Source: CAVONV01 sp963697355 (GTDB lineage: Bacteria > Acidobacteriota > Vicinamibacteria > Marinacidobacterales > DATDRI01). From it: a stretch of 64,000 nt of DNA. The stretch covers positions 930,001 to 994,000 of the forward strand of contig CAVONV010000023.1 in the NCBI GenBank assembly GCA_963697355.1, written 5' to 3'. Below the pieces are notes generated by a model that saw only the letters and a list, made by a program, of their open reading frames with translations, was not told the DNA's origin and did not search any database. Both the position numbers and the translations under genes were made by a program. Positions 53,204 to 62,562 of this stretch are shown here, piece after piece. Each line of letters opens with the position of its first letter. Within the stretch, counting starts at the first letter, position 1.

Positions 53204-53353
53204 CCGGGAATCGAAGTGGGCATTCCTACGTCGACGGTCGTGACGACCCAAATGTTCGACGCATTTATGGACCGGAATGGTCTTCACGACATTGCTTTCT
53301 CCGATCAGTCCGATGACCGCATTGCCCACGCATTTCAAGAGGCCGATCCTTGA
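53204..53353 (+). pseudogene. Fragment of a PEP/pyruvate-binding (PPDK/PEP synthase-like) domain
   Basis: FPGIEVGIPTSTVVTTQMF and DAFMDRNGLHDIAFSDQSDDRIAHAFQEAD match the region after the glycine-rich loop of PEP synthase-type N-terminal domains (VPxSxVITTxxFxxFM..N). It stops at 53351-53353 with nothing similar on either side. Confidence 0.5.
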
Positions 53354-53429
53354 CGGCATCGGGCTTGGGAACCACATCCTCGCCAAGGCAACCAATCGGC
53401 ACCCGGAGAAGCGGCGGCCCTCACGGACA

Positions 53430-53690
53430 TTAAAGGACTCGTTCCAAGTTAATGGTTTTGGAGGGGCTGAATTGGTTCGCGCTAAAGAAATGGATCAATT
53501 TGGAATCATTCCAGTCGACCAAGGTGTTTACCTTTTTTACGCCGAGTCGAGCGCAGTTTCGTGCAAGTTCTTCCGTGACTTCGACGTGGTCTGGGGCCAT
53601 CTCTAGTGCCAACTCGAGATGTCGAGTTGCTTCCTGATGACGACCAAGGATTCCCAGAAACTTTAGGGAGGACGATGCCCGCGGAGACCT
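53430..53690 (-). pseudogene. C-terminal TPR fragment
   Basis: On the reverse strand SLKFLGILGRHQEATRHLEL and ALEMAPDHVEVTEELA form one TPR unit, and the frame ends at 53430. The start of the gene is missing. Confidence 0.45.
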
Positions 53691-53881
53691 CTCCTTATAT
53701 ATTACAACGTGTGTTATAACAAGAGGCCAGAATATCTTGCTTAGCTAGTTGGTCCAAGCAGACGCGGGTCTGAAAAGAGTTGGCCTCAAGCGAGTTACGT
53801 CGCGCAGCGGAACCACATCACGATAGACCCTTCAGCTGGTATGCCACCCAGAAGCAGGCCACGCCGAGGCCAATGAGCCCA

Positions 53882-54922
53882 ATGACCATTTCCGCGTCCG
53901 GCCCGGCGGGTGGGGATTACTACTGGAATACCCTAGAACGACGTGAGGATCATTGGTTCCTGGTCGTTGCCCGGCTTCAGTCTGGTGTCTCCGTTGAACA
54001 AGCGCAGGCGGCCATGGATGTCCTGGCCAACCGGCTTGCGGCGGATTTCCCTCAGCACAACGAAGGGCGAGATATCACCGTTTTTCCTTCCGCTCAGGTT
54101 CGGGTGCACCCTGAGCAGGACGCTGTTCTCTATCCGACCGCTGCTGTATTGATGTCGGTCGTCGATTGCCTGCAGCAACCTGGCTAACTTGCTTCTGGCC
54201 CGAGCCTCGACCCGGGGTCGGGAAGTGGCCGTTCGCCAAGCCATGGGAGCCACGCGAGGACGCTTGGTACGTCACTTATTGACCGAGAGTGTGGTGTTGG
54301 CTGTCGTTGGGGGCGTTGTGGGCTCGGTATTCGCCGTTTGGGCTGGGAGAACGCTTGCCGCGTACCAGCCGCCGATGCCGATTCCTCTCAGTTTGGAAAT
54401 CAGCTTCAACTGGAGGGTGTTGGTCTTTGCCTCGGGTTTGTCGGTCTTGACGGGCATCGTCTTTGGCTTGGCGCCGGCGCTAAGGGCTTAGCGACCCGAC
54501 CTCGTGCCGAGCTTGAAAGACGCCGTCGATTCCGTTTCGATCACCGGACATCACGAGCGGCGGCCGGAATGCTTGGCTTGTTTGGTGGTCTAGCGCTGTT
54601 GCTCGCCTCGATCGGGCTCTATGCGGTCGTTGCCTTCGCTGTTTCCCGACGCACCACAGAGATCGGGATCCGGATGGCTCTCGGTGCCAGCGGCAGTCGC
54701 GTGGTTGCCACGATCGCGAAGGAGACTTTAGTGGTCGTGGGCGCGGGAGTTGTGCTGGGGATGGTGCTATCGTTCGTGGCAGCGCCCGTATTGGAAAGCT
54801 TCTTGTTCAACGTTCCCGCGACCGACCCGTTCACCTTTGCCGCGGTGGGTCTGTTCATGGGTCTCGTCGCAGCGGTTGCCGCCTATCTACCTGCCCGGCG
54901 CGCGGCCCACACGACCCGATGA
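53882..54922 (+). pseudogene. MacB/ADOP-type ABC permease remnant
   Basis: HWFLVVARLQSGVSVEQAQAAMDVLANRLAADFP (MacB periplasmic domain), frame change near 54160, then NLANLLLARASTRGREVAVRQAMGATRGRLVRHLL and membrane segments, an in-frame TAG at 54489 (ALRA, stop, RPDLVPSLKDAV), then a further change and the C-terminal membrane part (LGLFGGLALLLASIGLYAVVAFAVSRR, EIGIRMALGASGS). The middle is deleted, so two half-permease ends are joined. ADOP permeases of this kind are characteristic of Acidobacteriota. Confidence 0.75.
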
Positions 54923-55166
54923 GCGCTCTTTGCTTCGAGTAGAATCCGCGGCGCGGTGTTCTTGGGGACAGAATGCCGGTGGATGACCTGCAATAGTACG
55001 GTCAAGTTGAGACGCATCTCGGAGCTTTCTTGTTTCATCCTGCGTTCCCTTTGTACCTCCCGTTTTGCGCCTTAACGAATGAGGGGCTGAAACCAGGGGT
55101 GATGGGAATAGACGCGTGGATTGGATTCAAACAAGCCGGTAGAATTCTGTGCCGGAGGTGACGACC

Positions 55167-55994
55167 ATGGCGAGCCGCCAGACTAAGAAGAAGTCCTTCC
55201 ATAGGGTCTTTCTCATTGGATGTGGAACGATCATCGTCGTCGCGGCAGCACTTGTCATCTGGCTCGGCGTACAGATTGTCTCGACCCCCGGCGACGTGGA
55301 AATGACACCACATCACCCCTTCCGGTCCGCCCAGGCCAAGGAGCGGTATCTCCAACTCTACGACGCTATGGAGAAGAACTGGCCGATCGAGTCGGAATCC
55401 CTGATGGTGGACACCTCCTACGGAAAGACCTTTGTGCGGGTGAGCGGTCCGCCGGAAGCCCCTCCACTTGTGCTGCTTCCGGGAGCTGCCGGCAACTCGC
55501 TCCTATGGACACAGAGTATCGCGGGGCTGTCAGAGCACTACAGAACCTTTGCCGTGGATAACGTCTACGACTTCGGCCGAAGCGTCTATTCGCGCCGCCC
55601 CGAGACTCCCCATGATCTCGTCAACTGGCTCGAGGAGTTGTTTCTTGCACTCGAGCTCGGCGACAGTATCCATCTCATGGGACTGTCGTACGGAGGCTGG
55701 ATCACCAGCCAATACGCCCTCCAACGTCCGGAGAGTCTCAGTAGGGCGGTGCTCATCGCACCGGCTGCAACAGTGTTGTCCTTCGAACCGGAATTCCTGA
55801 TCCGCGCGGTCCTTTGCGTATTGCCCCACCGCTATTTCACCCGAAGCATGATGTACTGGGTCCTCGAGGACGCCGCAAGACAAAACGAGTCTCTCGTCGA
55901 GGAAGGGGCGGAGCACTTCTATGTGGGTCAGCGATCCTACAAGCCCATCCGCATGGTCAACCCGACGGTATTGAGGAGGCTCGACGAGCTCTGA
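55167..55994 (+). CDS. Alpha/beta hydrolase, membrane-anchored, C-terminus shortened
   Basis: 275 residues from ATG 55167 (GGAGGTG, 7 nt upstream; a GTG at 55149 lies before the binding site). N-terminal membrane segment, then the hydrolase fold with LLPGAAGNSLLW (oxyanion region), nucleophile Ser in MGLSYGGW, and an Asp candidate in VDNVYDFGRS. The sequence stops after VNPTVLRRLDEL; the usual C-terminal 40-50 residues with the catalytic His are missing, so the enzyme is probably inactive or the end has been lost by deletion. Confidence 0.7.
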   Translation: MASRQTKKKSFHRVFLIGCGTIIVVAAALVIWLGVQIVSTPGDVEMTPHHPFRSAQAKERYLQLYDAMEKNWPIESESLMVDTSYGKTFVRVSGPPEAPPLVLLPGAAGNSLLWTQSIAGLSEHYRTFAVDNVYDFGRSVYSRRPETPHDLVNWLEELFLALELGDSIHLMGLSYGGWITSQYALQRPESLSRAVLIAPAATVLSFEPEFLIRAVLCVLPHRYFTRSMMYWVLEDAARQNESLVEEGAEHFYVGQRSYKPIRMVNPTVLRRLDEL

Positions 55995-56230
55995 TGCGAG
56001 TGTTTGTGTTGCCCGCACCCCATGGTGTCGTGATTACTTGGCTTTCAGAGTGGCGATTCCGCTGTTTATTGTCGCCCTCAGGAGGCAGGGTTTGGCCGTC
56101 TTCCTGCGGAACTCAATCAGCGAAGGGCGAGTAAGTCTGCGATATCGCGAGCAGACGGATCTTGACGACGGAAACGAGTCGGCCTATTTCCCTTCCAACT
56201 CACGGACGAGAGCGCCGGCATTGTATGAGA

Positions 56231-56752
56231 CTACTTTTTTGCGACTCCGAGTGCCTCGAGCCTGGCGGCAATGTCGGCTCCGGCCGATTGTGTTTTGACC
56301 TCTTTGTCGACGTAGAGAATTTTGCCCTCAGGATCGATGTAATACGTCCAGCGATGGGGGAACTCACGTTCCGGTGTCACGACGCCATAGGCTTTGGCGA
56401 CGTCTTTGTCCGGATCGCTCAAGATTGGGTAGTCCAAGGAGAGGGACTCGGCGAACTCCTTGTTTTTTTCCCGTGGGTCACAACTCGCGGCAAAGTAGGC
56501 TACGTCGAACTTGCGAATCTCATCGCCGCTCTCACGGAGCGACTTGCATTCGGCCGTTCAGCCACCGGTGAAAGCTTTGGGAAACCAGGCGATGACCACG
56601 GTTTTGCCTGCCAGACCAGAAAGTTCGTACACCTGACCGTCGGAGCCGGTTAGTTTGAAATCGGGGGCCTCGTCGCCCACTTTCAGATCGGCGGAAAAGG
56701 CGCTCCCGGCAACCAGTGCAAAGACTAGCGCGAATCCAAACAATGCTTTCAT
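56231..56752 (-). CDS. Exported peroxiredoxin, likely selenoprotein (in-frame TGA at codon 65)
   Basis: From ATG 56752 (AAAGGAG, 9 nt upstream) to TAG at 56231: 173 codons. Signal peptide MKALFGFALVFALVAGSAFSA, then a peroxiredoxin domain: VGDEAPDFKLTG, KTVVIAWFPKAFTGG, TGA at 56560-56558, TAECKSLRESGDEI, SLDYPILSDPDKDVAKAYGV, HRWTYYIDPEGKILYVD. In Cys-containing relatives of the AhpC/BCP type the TGA position is the peroxidatic Cys (TxxC). Everything else is in frame, with no other stop. A SECIS-like hairpin follows 14 nt after the TGA. Inserted Sec would give a highly reactive peroxidase; a nonsense mutation is the alternative. Confidence 0.82.
56525..56543 (-). promoter_or_regulatory. bSECIS-like hairpin after the TGA
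   Basis: In the mRNA, GUCGCUC pairs with GAGCGGC (7 bp, one G-U) around the loop CGUGA, beginning 14 nt after the UGA; the loop begins 21 nt after it. Bacterial SECIS elements have this size, this distance and a G among the first two loop bases, all of which fit. Confidence 0.65.
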
Positions 56753-56921
56753 TGAAGAGTTCTCCTTTGATTTTGCCAAGACATCGGCCCCCACAAGCAT
56801 CTCCATGCCTCAACTCGTGTGGGAAGACAAGTGCAGCTTAGTCTGCCACTACGGTCGTTTCAAGCTCAGAGTTCTGGCAATACTGGTTCGCATAGAACCA
56901 CGTCGAAGAGCGTTTCCGCGC

Positions 56922-58421
56922 TTATGGCCGAGCGCTCAACTCGGGATGATTCTGCACGTAGTCCATGGCGTGAAGCGCTGTGACGAGTTGGACCGAAGCC
57001 AGCTTTTTGATCGGCACGACGGTGTAGTCGAGCTCCGCCTCAACCTCGGCGGCCTTTGCCTGGAAAAACTCGAGGCTTTCATCCAGAACGTTCTGCAAGG
57101 GCTCGGGAAACTCCTCTCTCCTCTCTGCTTTTTCGTGCTCGAGCAAGCGGACGAACTGTCCGAGACTCAATAAACTGTAGAACTTGGACACGCTGAGGGC
57201 ATCCCACTTCTCCGCTACCGTCGCCTGCCTCTCGTAGTCCTCTCCGGTTTGCACGGCACTTTCCATGGTTGCGATATTCGTTTCTCCTTTCTCAAGGAGC
57301 TCTTCGATGGCATCGACGAAGAGTGAGCGCACCATCAAGTGGGGCTGCGCTGCCTCATAATTTCGCTCCAGGAATCTCAGTATCTCTCTCCGGTTCTCGA
57401 TGCCGTCGAGGTTGGCTTGTCTCCTTGTCATGTCGCTCGGTGAGGTATCGTCGATTCTCGGGTCGTAGAAATAGGGTAGCTCGCAGACGACGGCAAGGGC
57501 GTTGTATTTCCCTTTGATGTAGCCTTCACTGGATGCGCCGCTGTTTAAAACATCCTTCGGCGGGACAGGAGAGTATTTCTCCGTATAGTCGTAGATCTCA
57601 CCGAAGGAGAACATCTTGAACATCGCCTTGTCGTCGAATTTCACCCCAAAAGGAACCTCCGGCTCCCCCAAATGAAGGGGAATGCCCTGCGCGTCGATAA
57701 ACGCGTAGAGCGCGGGGAAAAGCTCGGAGACATCGTCCGACCAGTAGTAATAAGCTCCTCCGAAACCAGAATTGTGGAGACTGAAGGAGAAGTTGATGGG
57801 GTGCTCGTCGATGATCCGCATCAAAGCGCGGGCTTCGGTCGTGGGAGAATCGAAAGAGTATTCTTTGTAAGTCACGGGAAAGGTCCAGTCGACCTGCTGG
57901 TAAAGGGGCGGACGATAGAAGTTCCTCGCGTATTTGGTGAGCGTCAGCGCCCCTTTGAACCACCCCTCGTTCAGTTTCGCTTTGTCCGGCTCCGCACAGA
58001 TGACGATGTGCCAGGTGAAATCGAAGTAATCACGTAAGGCCTCGTTTTCCGCCAGCTCGCGTGTGAGGTGATGAAGCATCATGCTACCGATAGGCTCATT
58101 AGGATGAGGAAACCCGAACAGCAGTGCGTGGTTTTTTCCCTCTCCGATCCGGAACTCGTAGATGGGATTTCCCGAATCGGTCTCTGCAAGAACCGCCAAA
58201 GAAATGAGCTCCGGGTACTTTTCCTTCAGGTCCTTCAACGACTGGTGGAGCTCATCAACGGCAAGAAAGTCCTGATACTCGGGAACTGCCGAAACGGCCT
58301 CGTCAAAAAGTGTTTCCTTGTCTACTTGTGTCCCGGGATTAGCACAGAAGCACAGACTCCAACATACCGAAGCGAAAATGACCCATTTTGTTGTCAATTC
58401 CAAGATCTCCTTGCTCCTCAT
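56922..58421 (-). CDS. M14-family zinc carboxypeptidase-like protein
   Basis: 499 residues, with a signal peptide-like N-terminus (WVIFASVCWSLCFCA). Zinc ligands fit M14: His and Glu in FGFPHPNEPIGSM, the third His in FSLHNSGFGG, and a catalytic Glu candidate in VVCELPYF. The C-terminal 150 residues are helical and rich in charged residues. It is likely to act on peptides or peptidoglycan stems in the periplasm. It stands alone, tail to head with the peroxiredoxin gene 170 bp away. Confidence 0.82.
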   Translation of the reverse strand: MRSKEILELTTKWVIFASVCWSLCFCANPGTQVDKETLFDEAVSAVPEYQDFLAVDELHQSLKDLKEKYPELISLAVLAETDSGNPIYEFRIGEGKNHALLFGFPHPNEPIGSMMLHHLTRELAENEALRDYFDFTWHIVICAEPDKAKLNEGWFKGALTLTKYARNFYRPPLYQQVDWTFPVTYKEYSFDSPTTEARALMRIIDEHPINFSFSLHNSGFGGAYYYWSDDVSELFPALYAFIDAQGIPLHLGEPEVPFGVKFDDKAMFKMFSFGEIYDYTEKYSPVPPKDVLNSGASSEGYIKGKYNALAVVCELPYFYDPRIDDTSPSDMTRRQANLDGIENRREILRFLERNYEAAQPHLMVRSLFVDAIEELLEKGETNIATMESAVQTGEDYERQATVAEKWDALSVSKFYSLLSLGQFVRLLEHEKAERREEFPEPLQNVLDESLEFFQAKAAEVEAELDYTVVPIKKLASVQLVTALHAMDYVQNHPELSARP

Positions 58422-58912
58422 TTGAAGTGGCGCCGTCGCCGTCGAGCCTATGCTAGAAGATCAGAAGACGAAATACGAGTCCTTACGGCCCCTGAGGAAC
58501 ACTTGAAGACCAGCCACTCAGGCAAGCGTCTTCAGTCCGTTGAAGGACTGAAGTTCCATGTGTCGCTGGTTCGATTCCGGCCCTCGACACAACGGAACCA
58601 CCCACAAACTGACGATGCCAGACATCGGAATCCTTCCTGAGGTCAGAACCCGCATGACGTGTCGATCTAAGGAACAACGTGTTGTTGTGGGGCCATGACG
58701 TGTCGGTCTAGGGAACAACCTGCAGAAACTGCCGCCTAGGAGCGGCGATATCGACTCGCCCACGCGGTCCGCGATTGGCGTAGCTTCACCCTAGAACGCT
58801 CGGTCTATGTCATCCTGAGAGGTCCGCGGGCGCTCTTTCTCGAGCGCTGCCACTCGCTGCCCGCAGATCGACGTTCTCGATCATGAGGTCGGCTCGAGGC
58901 GCAATGACTTCG
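58422..58912. other. Mosaic intergenic region with tRNA-like, repeat and IS remnants
   Basis: No gene. It holds a 9-bp hairpin CTTCAGTCC-GTTGAA-GGACTGAAG and a T-arm-like GGTTCGATTCC at 58569 (part of a tRNA 3' half without a fitting 5' half), two near-identical 26-bp direct repeats (58652-58677 and 58695-58720, starting CATGACGTGTCG), and from 58793 a remnant of an IS transposase. Confidence 0.55.
58793..58901 (-). mobile_element. Remnant of the IS type at 44061-45025
   Basis: The reverse strand gives PRADLMIENVDLRA and ERAPADLSG, matching the N-terminus of the transposase at 44061-45025 (RRADLVIENLALRQQV, KKERPRPPLE). Only about 110 bp remain, with a stop codon. Confidence 0.6.
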
Positions 58913-60634
58913 CTAACGTGGCCAGGCATACTCGAACTCGTCTCCCCGGTAGGCATCCCCGGTTCCTTGCTTGTTGTTGGTGTACTTCGTTATCAGCAAA
59001 TAGCGCAGCTCGCGGTACATCTCGACCACTTGCTCCATGTTGTTTCGTGTGTAGTCGGTCAGAAACTCTTTGGCCCGCTCCGGGTCTTTTTCGTAAAGGG
59101 CCAAGGCCTTCTTGTCCACCGAGGATTGTTCGGAAAAGAATTTCTCTTCCAGCGGATCACGGCGTTCCCGCAGATCCTTGATGCCTTCTTGCCATTTGAG
59201 ATAGAGCAGATTGTCGACGAAATCGATGGCCCAGCGGGCGGAATCTTCGCTGAACTCGTCGGGATCGTAGGTCATGTACAAAGGCGAGATCTCCTGGACA
59301 CCCGCATAGATGGGAACATAGGTGCTGACGTACTGATTATCCAGATAGAACCAGTAGACTCCCCCAATTGCGTCGGGCAGCCATCCCCTGAGCTGTGCCA
59401 CCATCCCATAGCCTCCCTGGGACACATTTCGATGCCAAGTGATGTCCAGAAGATCCCTCATGTCCTTGGTGGGAAACGGCGTTGTCAGCGGGCTCTTGCG
59501 CATGCCGCCCTTTCCATCCGTCACCAGCCAATCGAGATCCGCGGTCATGTCGAAGATGGTCCCCTCGAATACAGAGCGCTGGAAAGCAATCACGTCCTGC
59601 ACCGAGACTTTCTTTTCGGGTTTGATGGAAAAGGGATAATAAGAAATCGGATCAAAGGTATGGTACTTCTTGAGATTGGGAGCAAATGTCTCATGAAACA
59701 GCCAGATGCGGTTCATGTTCCCTTCGGTGGGAGGGGGAGCATAGGCTTCTTGCCAGATGAAAGGCTTCCCGGAAGCCGGGTCATACCATCCGTGATCGAT
59801 AGCGATTTGCCTATAGTTCGGTGAAGCCTTGAAGTACTCGGGATCGTCCAATTCGATCTCCCGGATCCGGCTGGCGTTCCCCACCAACATGATGTGGTCG
59901 TCCGGTACTCTCTGAGCCGCCCAAACGGCTCCCGGCTTGCCGCTTTCCTTGGTCCAGTCCGAGCCGACGCTGAAAACCTCCAACACCCACATTTCCTCAG
60001 TGTCGGCGATGGTTAGCGCCTCCCCGTCGGCGTCTTTCCCGCAACAGGAAGGAAGAAAACCGTACGTCTCAACCAACGATGTTATGAGCTCGAGAGCTTC
60101 CCGAGCCGTTTTGGTCCTCTGCATGGCGAACATCTGAGCTTGTTCAATGGTCATGATCTGTTCGCAGAGACCGTTGTAGGCTCTCAACTCGCTCTTCTGG
60201 CTGATCGTCGTCTCGGCAATAGCCAACTGATGCTCGTTCATCTGCGGATAGCCTGTGTGGAAGTAGGCATAGGTCTCCTTCGCCTGAGGTATTTCGCCAA
60301 TGACCTCACCGTATTCATGGAGCGGCTTTCTCACGTCTTGGAGACCCCAGTAAACGGGGGCCATGGCTCCTTTCTCATAGTTTCGGGCTGGAACCACATG
60401 CACTCGACATTCCGGGCATGCGCCGGTGTGTGAGGTCATTTGAGAACCGTCCACGGAGGCATTTTTCCCGACCATGATGTCGGTGCACCCGATGGCGGAC
60501 TCGTACTCGCATTCGGGACATGCCGAAGCGGGACCAGGGCTCGGCGCACCCGAACCTGCCAGCGAGGCAAGCACCAAGGCCAAGAACACGACGCTACCGA
60601 GCGCGGTAGCCATTCTGAGCGCTTTCAGTGTCAT
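58913..60634 (-). CDS. C69-family dipeptidase, exported
   Basis: 573 residues with a signal peptide. The N-terminal nucleophile Cys of C69 (Ntn-type) enzymes is in YESAIGCTDIMVGKNASVDGSQM, the family signature. Further motifs are WGLQDVRKPLHEYGEVIGEIPQA, GYPQMNEHQLAIAETT, MWVLEVFSVGSDW and HHIMLVGN-like VPDDHIMLVGNASRIREI. Family members cut dipeptides after maturation at the Cys. A CPEC pair before and after the signature (ACPECE, ACPECR) is unusual and may bind a metal. Confidence 0.87.
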   Translation of the reverse strand: MTLKALRMATALGSVVFLALVLASLAGSGAPSPGPASACPECEYESAIGCTDIMVGKNASVDGSQMTSHTGACPECRVHVVPARNYEKGAMAPVYWGLQDVRKPLHEYGEVIGEIPQAKETYAYFHTGYPQMNEHQLAIAETTISQKSELRAYNGLCEQIMTIEQAQMFAMQRTKTAREALELITSLVETYGFLPSCCGKDADGEALTIADTEEMWVLEVFSVGSDWTKESGKPGAVWAAQRVPDDHIMLVGNASRIREIELDDPEYFKASPNYRQIAIDHGWYDPASGKPFIWQEAYAPPPTEGNMNRIWLFHETFAPNLKKYHTFDPISYYPFSIKPEKKVSVQDVIAFQRSVFEGTIFDMTADLDWLVTDGKGGMRKSPLTTPFPTKDMRDLLDITWHRNVSQGGYGMVAQLRGWLPDAIGGVYWFYLDNQYVSTYVPIYAGVQEISPLYMTYDPDEFSEDSARWAIDFVDNLLYLKWQEGIKDLRERRDPLEEKFFSEQSSVDKKALALYEKDPERAKEFLTDYTRNNMEQVVEMYRELRYLLITKYTNNKQGTGDAYRGDEFEYAWPR

Positions 60635-60824
60635 CGATAAACTCCCTTGATCGCAGATGGAAAATTGTATCCTGCCTGTGAATCAGAGTTAATAATCCCT
60701 GGGCCGGACACGTAAACCAATAGGTGTGAGTTGTCACACCAAACGAAGGACACTCACAAAATCAGAGCCAACCTCCTGGTCTTCGAGGTCTTTTGTCGCG
60801 CCCGCCATGGTCCTGAATGCTACT

Positions 60825-62291
60825 TCATCTGACAGGGAAGTGTAGCGTGAACGTCGAACCGTGGCCGAGCGCGCTCTCGACGGTGATCTCGCCACCGTGT
60901 CGGTGGACGATGCTCTGAGCCGTGGGTAGCCCGAAGTCCGCGGTCATTCGATTGTTTTTGCTACGAACGGAGACATCAAATAACGCGGCGAGGTGCTCGG
61001 GTGGAATCCCTTCTCCAGTGTCCGAAACCTCGAGTTGTACTCGATCGTCTTGATACCTGGTCCGGATCGTCACGATCCCGCTTCCACGGTTGGCCTCGAA
61101 CGCGTTGTGCAAGATCGTCATCAACACCTGGTTGATCTCCCGCACCTGGACGTACAGAGGGGGAATCTCGTCGAAGGCACGCCGCAGCTCGGTCTGCCCG
61201 CGGATGTCCACGGGGATGAGCTCGAGCGCGTTTTCGATCTCCCGATGGAGGTCGACTTTTTGGAAGTCGGCTTCGTCGAGGTGGGCGAACGCCCGCAGCG
61301 CCCTCGTGGTATTGGAGATGCGTTGAGCCGCCTCCATCATGGCCGCGCTGGTGCCACGAGCCGCCTGTAAAGCGCGAGCGAGAGGCCGATTCGATTCGGC
61401 GCGTTCGCAGACCTGTGCTTCGATCTCGTTGATAGCGCGCGATTGCGTATCGACACCGCTACTGATGACGCCGGCTGGGCTGTTGATCTCGTGGGATACT
61501 CCTGCCACGAGCTTGGCCAGAGCCTCGACTTTCTCCCGCATCACCAGCGCGAGTTGGTCGCGCTGCAGCTGGGCATTCAGCAGCTCGTTGGCGATCGCCT
61601 GGCGAATGGTCTTGCGTGCGACGTAAGTGATGAAGGCCACAGATATCCCAATCGCTGCCGACAGCAGGATGGTGTTCGGGATCTGAAATGGGTCGATGGC
61701 GGGTCCGCCGTACGATTCAGTCGGTATCGATGTGAAGTGCGTCCGCGGGTCAGCCAACACCAGTGCGTAACAACCGAGATGGACCAGTGTGACGCCGGTC
61801 GTCACTACGATCGGGTACCGGGGGCGCAATGCGAGGCCATTGATCACGATCAGTGTCGTCGTGAGCAGCGGAACCTCGCTCTTCCAGATAAAAGACAGTG
61901 ACAGGCCGACCGCGCCGCCGCCCCACTGCACCAAGAGCAAAACGCCCAGCACGAACACTACGTCCAAGGACGCGCCGATAAGCCCGACCGCTTCGATGTT
62001 CCGGCCGCGTCGCAGAAGAAAATAGAAGTAAACGTTGACCAGTAGCAACGAGCTCACAATGGCGACAAAGACGATCCATACCCAAGTCTGGATTGGCATT
62101 CCCAACTTGATGCTCAGCAGCGAGTTTGCCAGAGCAAGCAGGAACAGAAAGCTGCGCGCGATCACGGGCACCCGCAAGCCCCGAGCCTCGCGCTCGAGCA
62201 AGAGGGCGTCGAGAGTTTTAGATTCCGGGTGGGCCGACATTCGAGCTCGGTGGTCCTGATTCGCGGACTCTATGTTATCGATGGGTGGCAA
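60825..62291 (-). CDS. Membrane sensor histidine kinase
   Basis: 488 residues from TTG 62291, chosen because AGGAG lies 6 nt upstream; the first ATG (62240) has a poorer site. Six membrane segments (about residues 40-215), a short coiled-coil, the H-box VAGVSHEINSPAGVISSGV, and a HATPase domain with N (ILHNAFEAN), G1 (VSDTGEGIPPEH) and G2 (FGLPTAQSIVHRHGG). No response regulator is adjacent, so it is an orphan in this window. No periplasmic sensor domain is seen. Confidence 0.87.
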   Translation of the reverse strand: MPPIDNIESANQDHRARMSAHPESKTLDALLLEREARGLRVPVIARSFLFLLALANSLLSIKLGMPIQTWVWIVFVAIVSSLLLVNVYFYFLLRRGRNIEAVGLIGASLDVVFVLGVLLLVQWGGGAVGLSLSFIWKSEVPLLTTTLIVINGLALRPRYPIVVTTGVTLVHLGCYALVLADPRTHFTSIPTESYGGPAIDPFQIPNTILLSAAIGISVAFITYVARKTIRQAIANELLNAQLQRDQLALVMREKVEALAKLVAGVSHEINSPAGVISSGVDTQSRAINEIEAQVCERAESNRPLARALQAARGTSAAMMEAAQRISNTTRALRAFAHLDEADFQKVDLHREIENALELIPVDIRGQTELRRAFDEIPPLYVQVREINQVLMTILHNAFEANRGSGIVTIRTRYQDDRVQLEVSDTGEGIPPEHLAALFDVSVRSKNNRMTADFGLPTAQSIVHRHGGEITVESALGHGSTFTLHFPVR

Positions 62292-62562
62292 TTATTGCTC
62301 CTGACAATCTTGAAGAATCGCCAATCTTCTCGAGGACCTGGCAGTGGGGGAGCGTCCGGCCAATCATGGTGGACCTCCGCGTCTGGGTGAGGATAGTCGT
62401 CTTGAGGAAGGAAAGTCAAAGGAGCGGTGCAGGCTTGTGAGATCCGCCGACCGCTGATTGAGATGGAGAGTAGGTGCGAGAACGTGCACCCACTCGTAGG
62501 CAGAGCTCCTTTTTTCTAAGGCTTCGCTCGTCAGACCTCGTCTAACCCTTCACCTTTCTATC

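Noticed and set aside
55035..55076. Minus-strand frame MKQESSEMRLNLTVLLQVIH as a PadR-like regulator next to the ADOP remnant
   Set aside because: No further similarity, short, and the GGGAGG is too far from the ATG.
56558..56806. Two separate short peroxiredoxin fragments
   Set aside because: The parts are in the same frame, separated by one TGA only, and complete each other as one domain; a selenocysteine codon is the better reading.
58552..58592. Possible tRNA gene
   Set aside because: Only a T arm and a 3' acceptor-like segment are present; no matching 5' acceptor, D arm or seven-base anticodon loop.
58483..58677. Minus-strand frame with RAGIEPATHG
   Set aside because: Same kind of artefact from tRNA-like sequence; no start signal and no domain.
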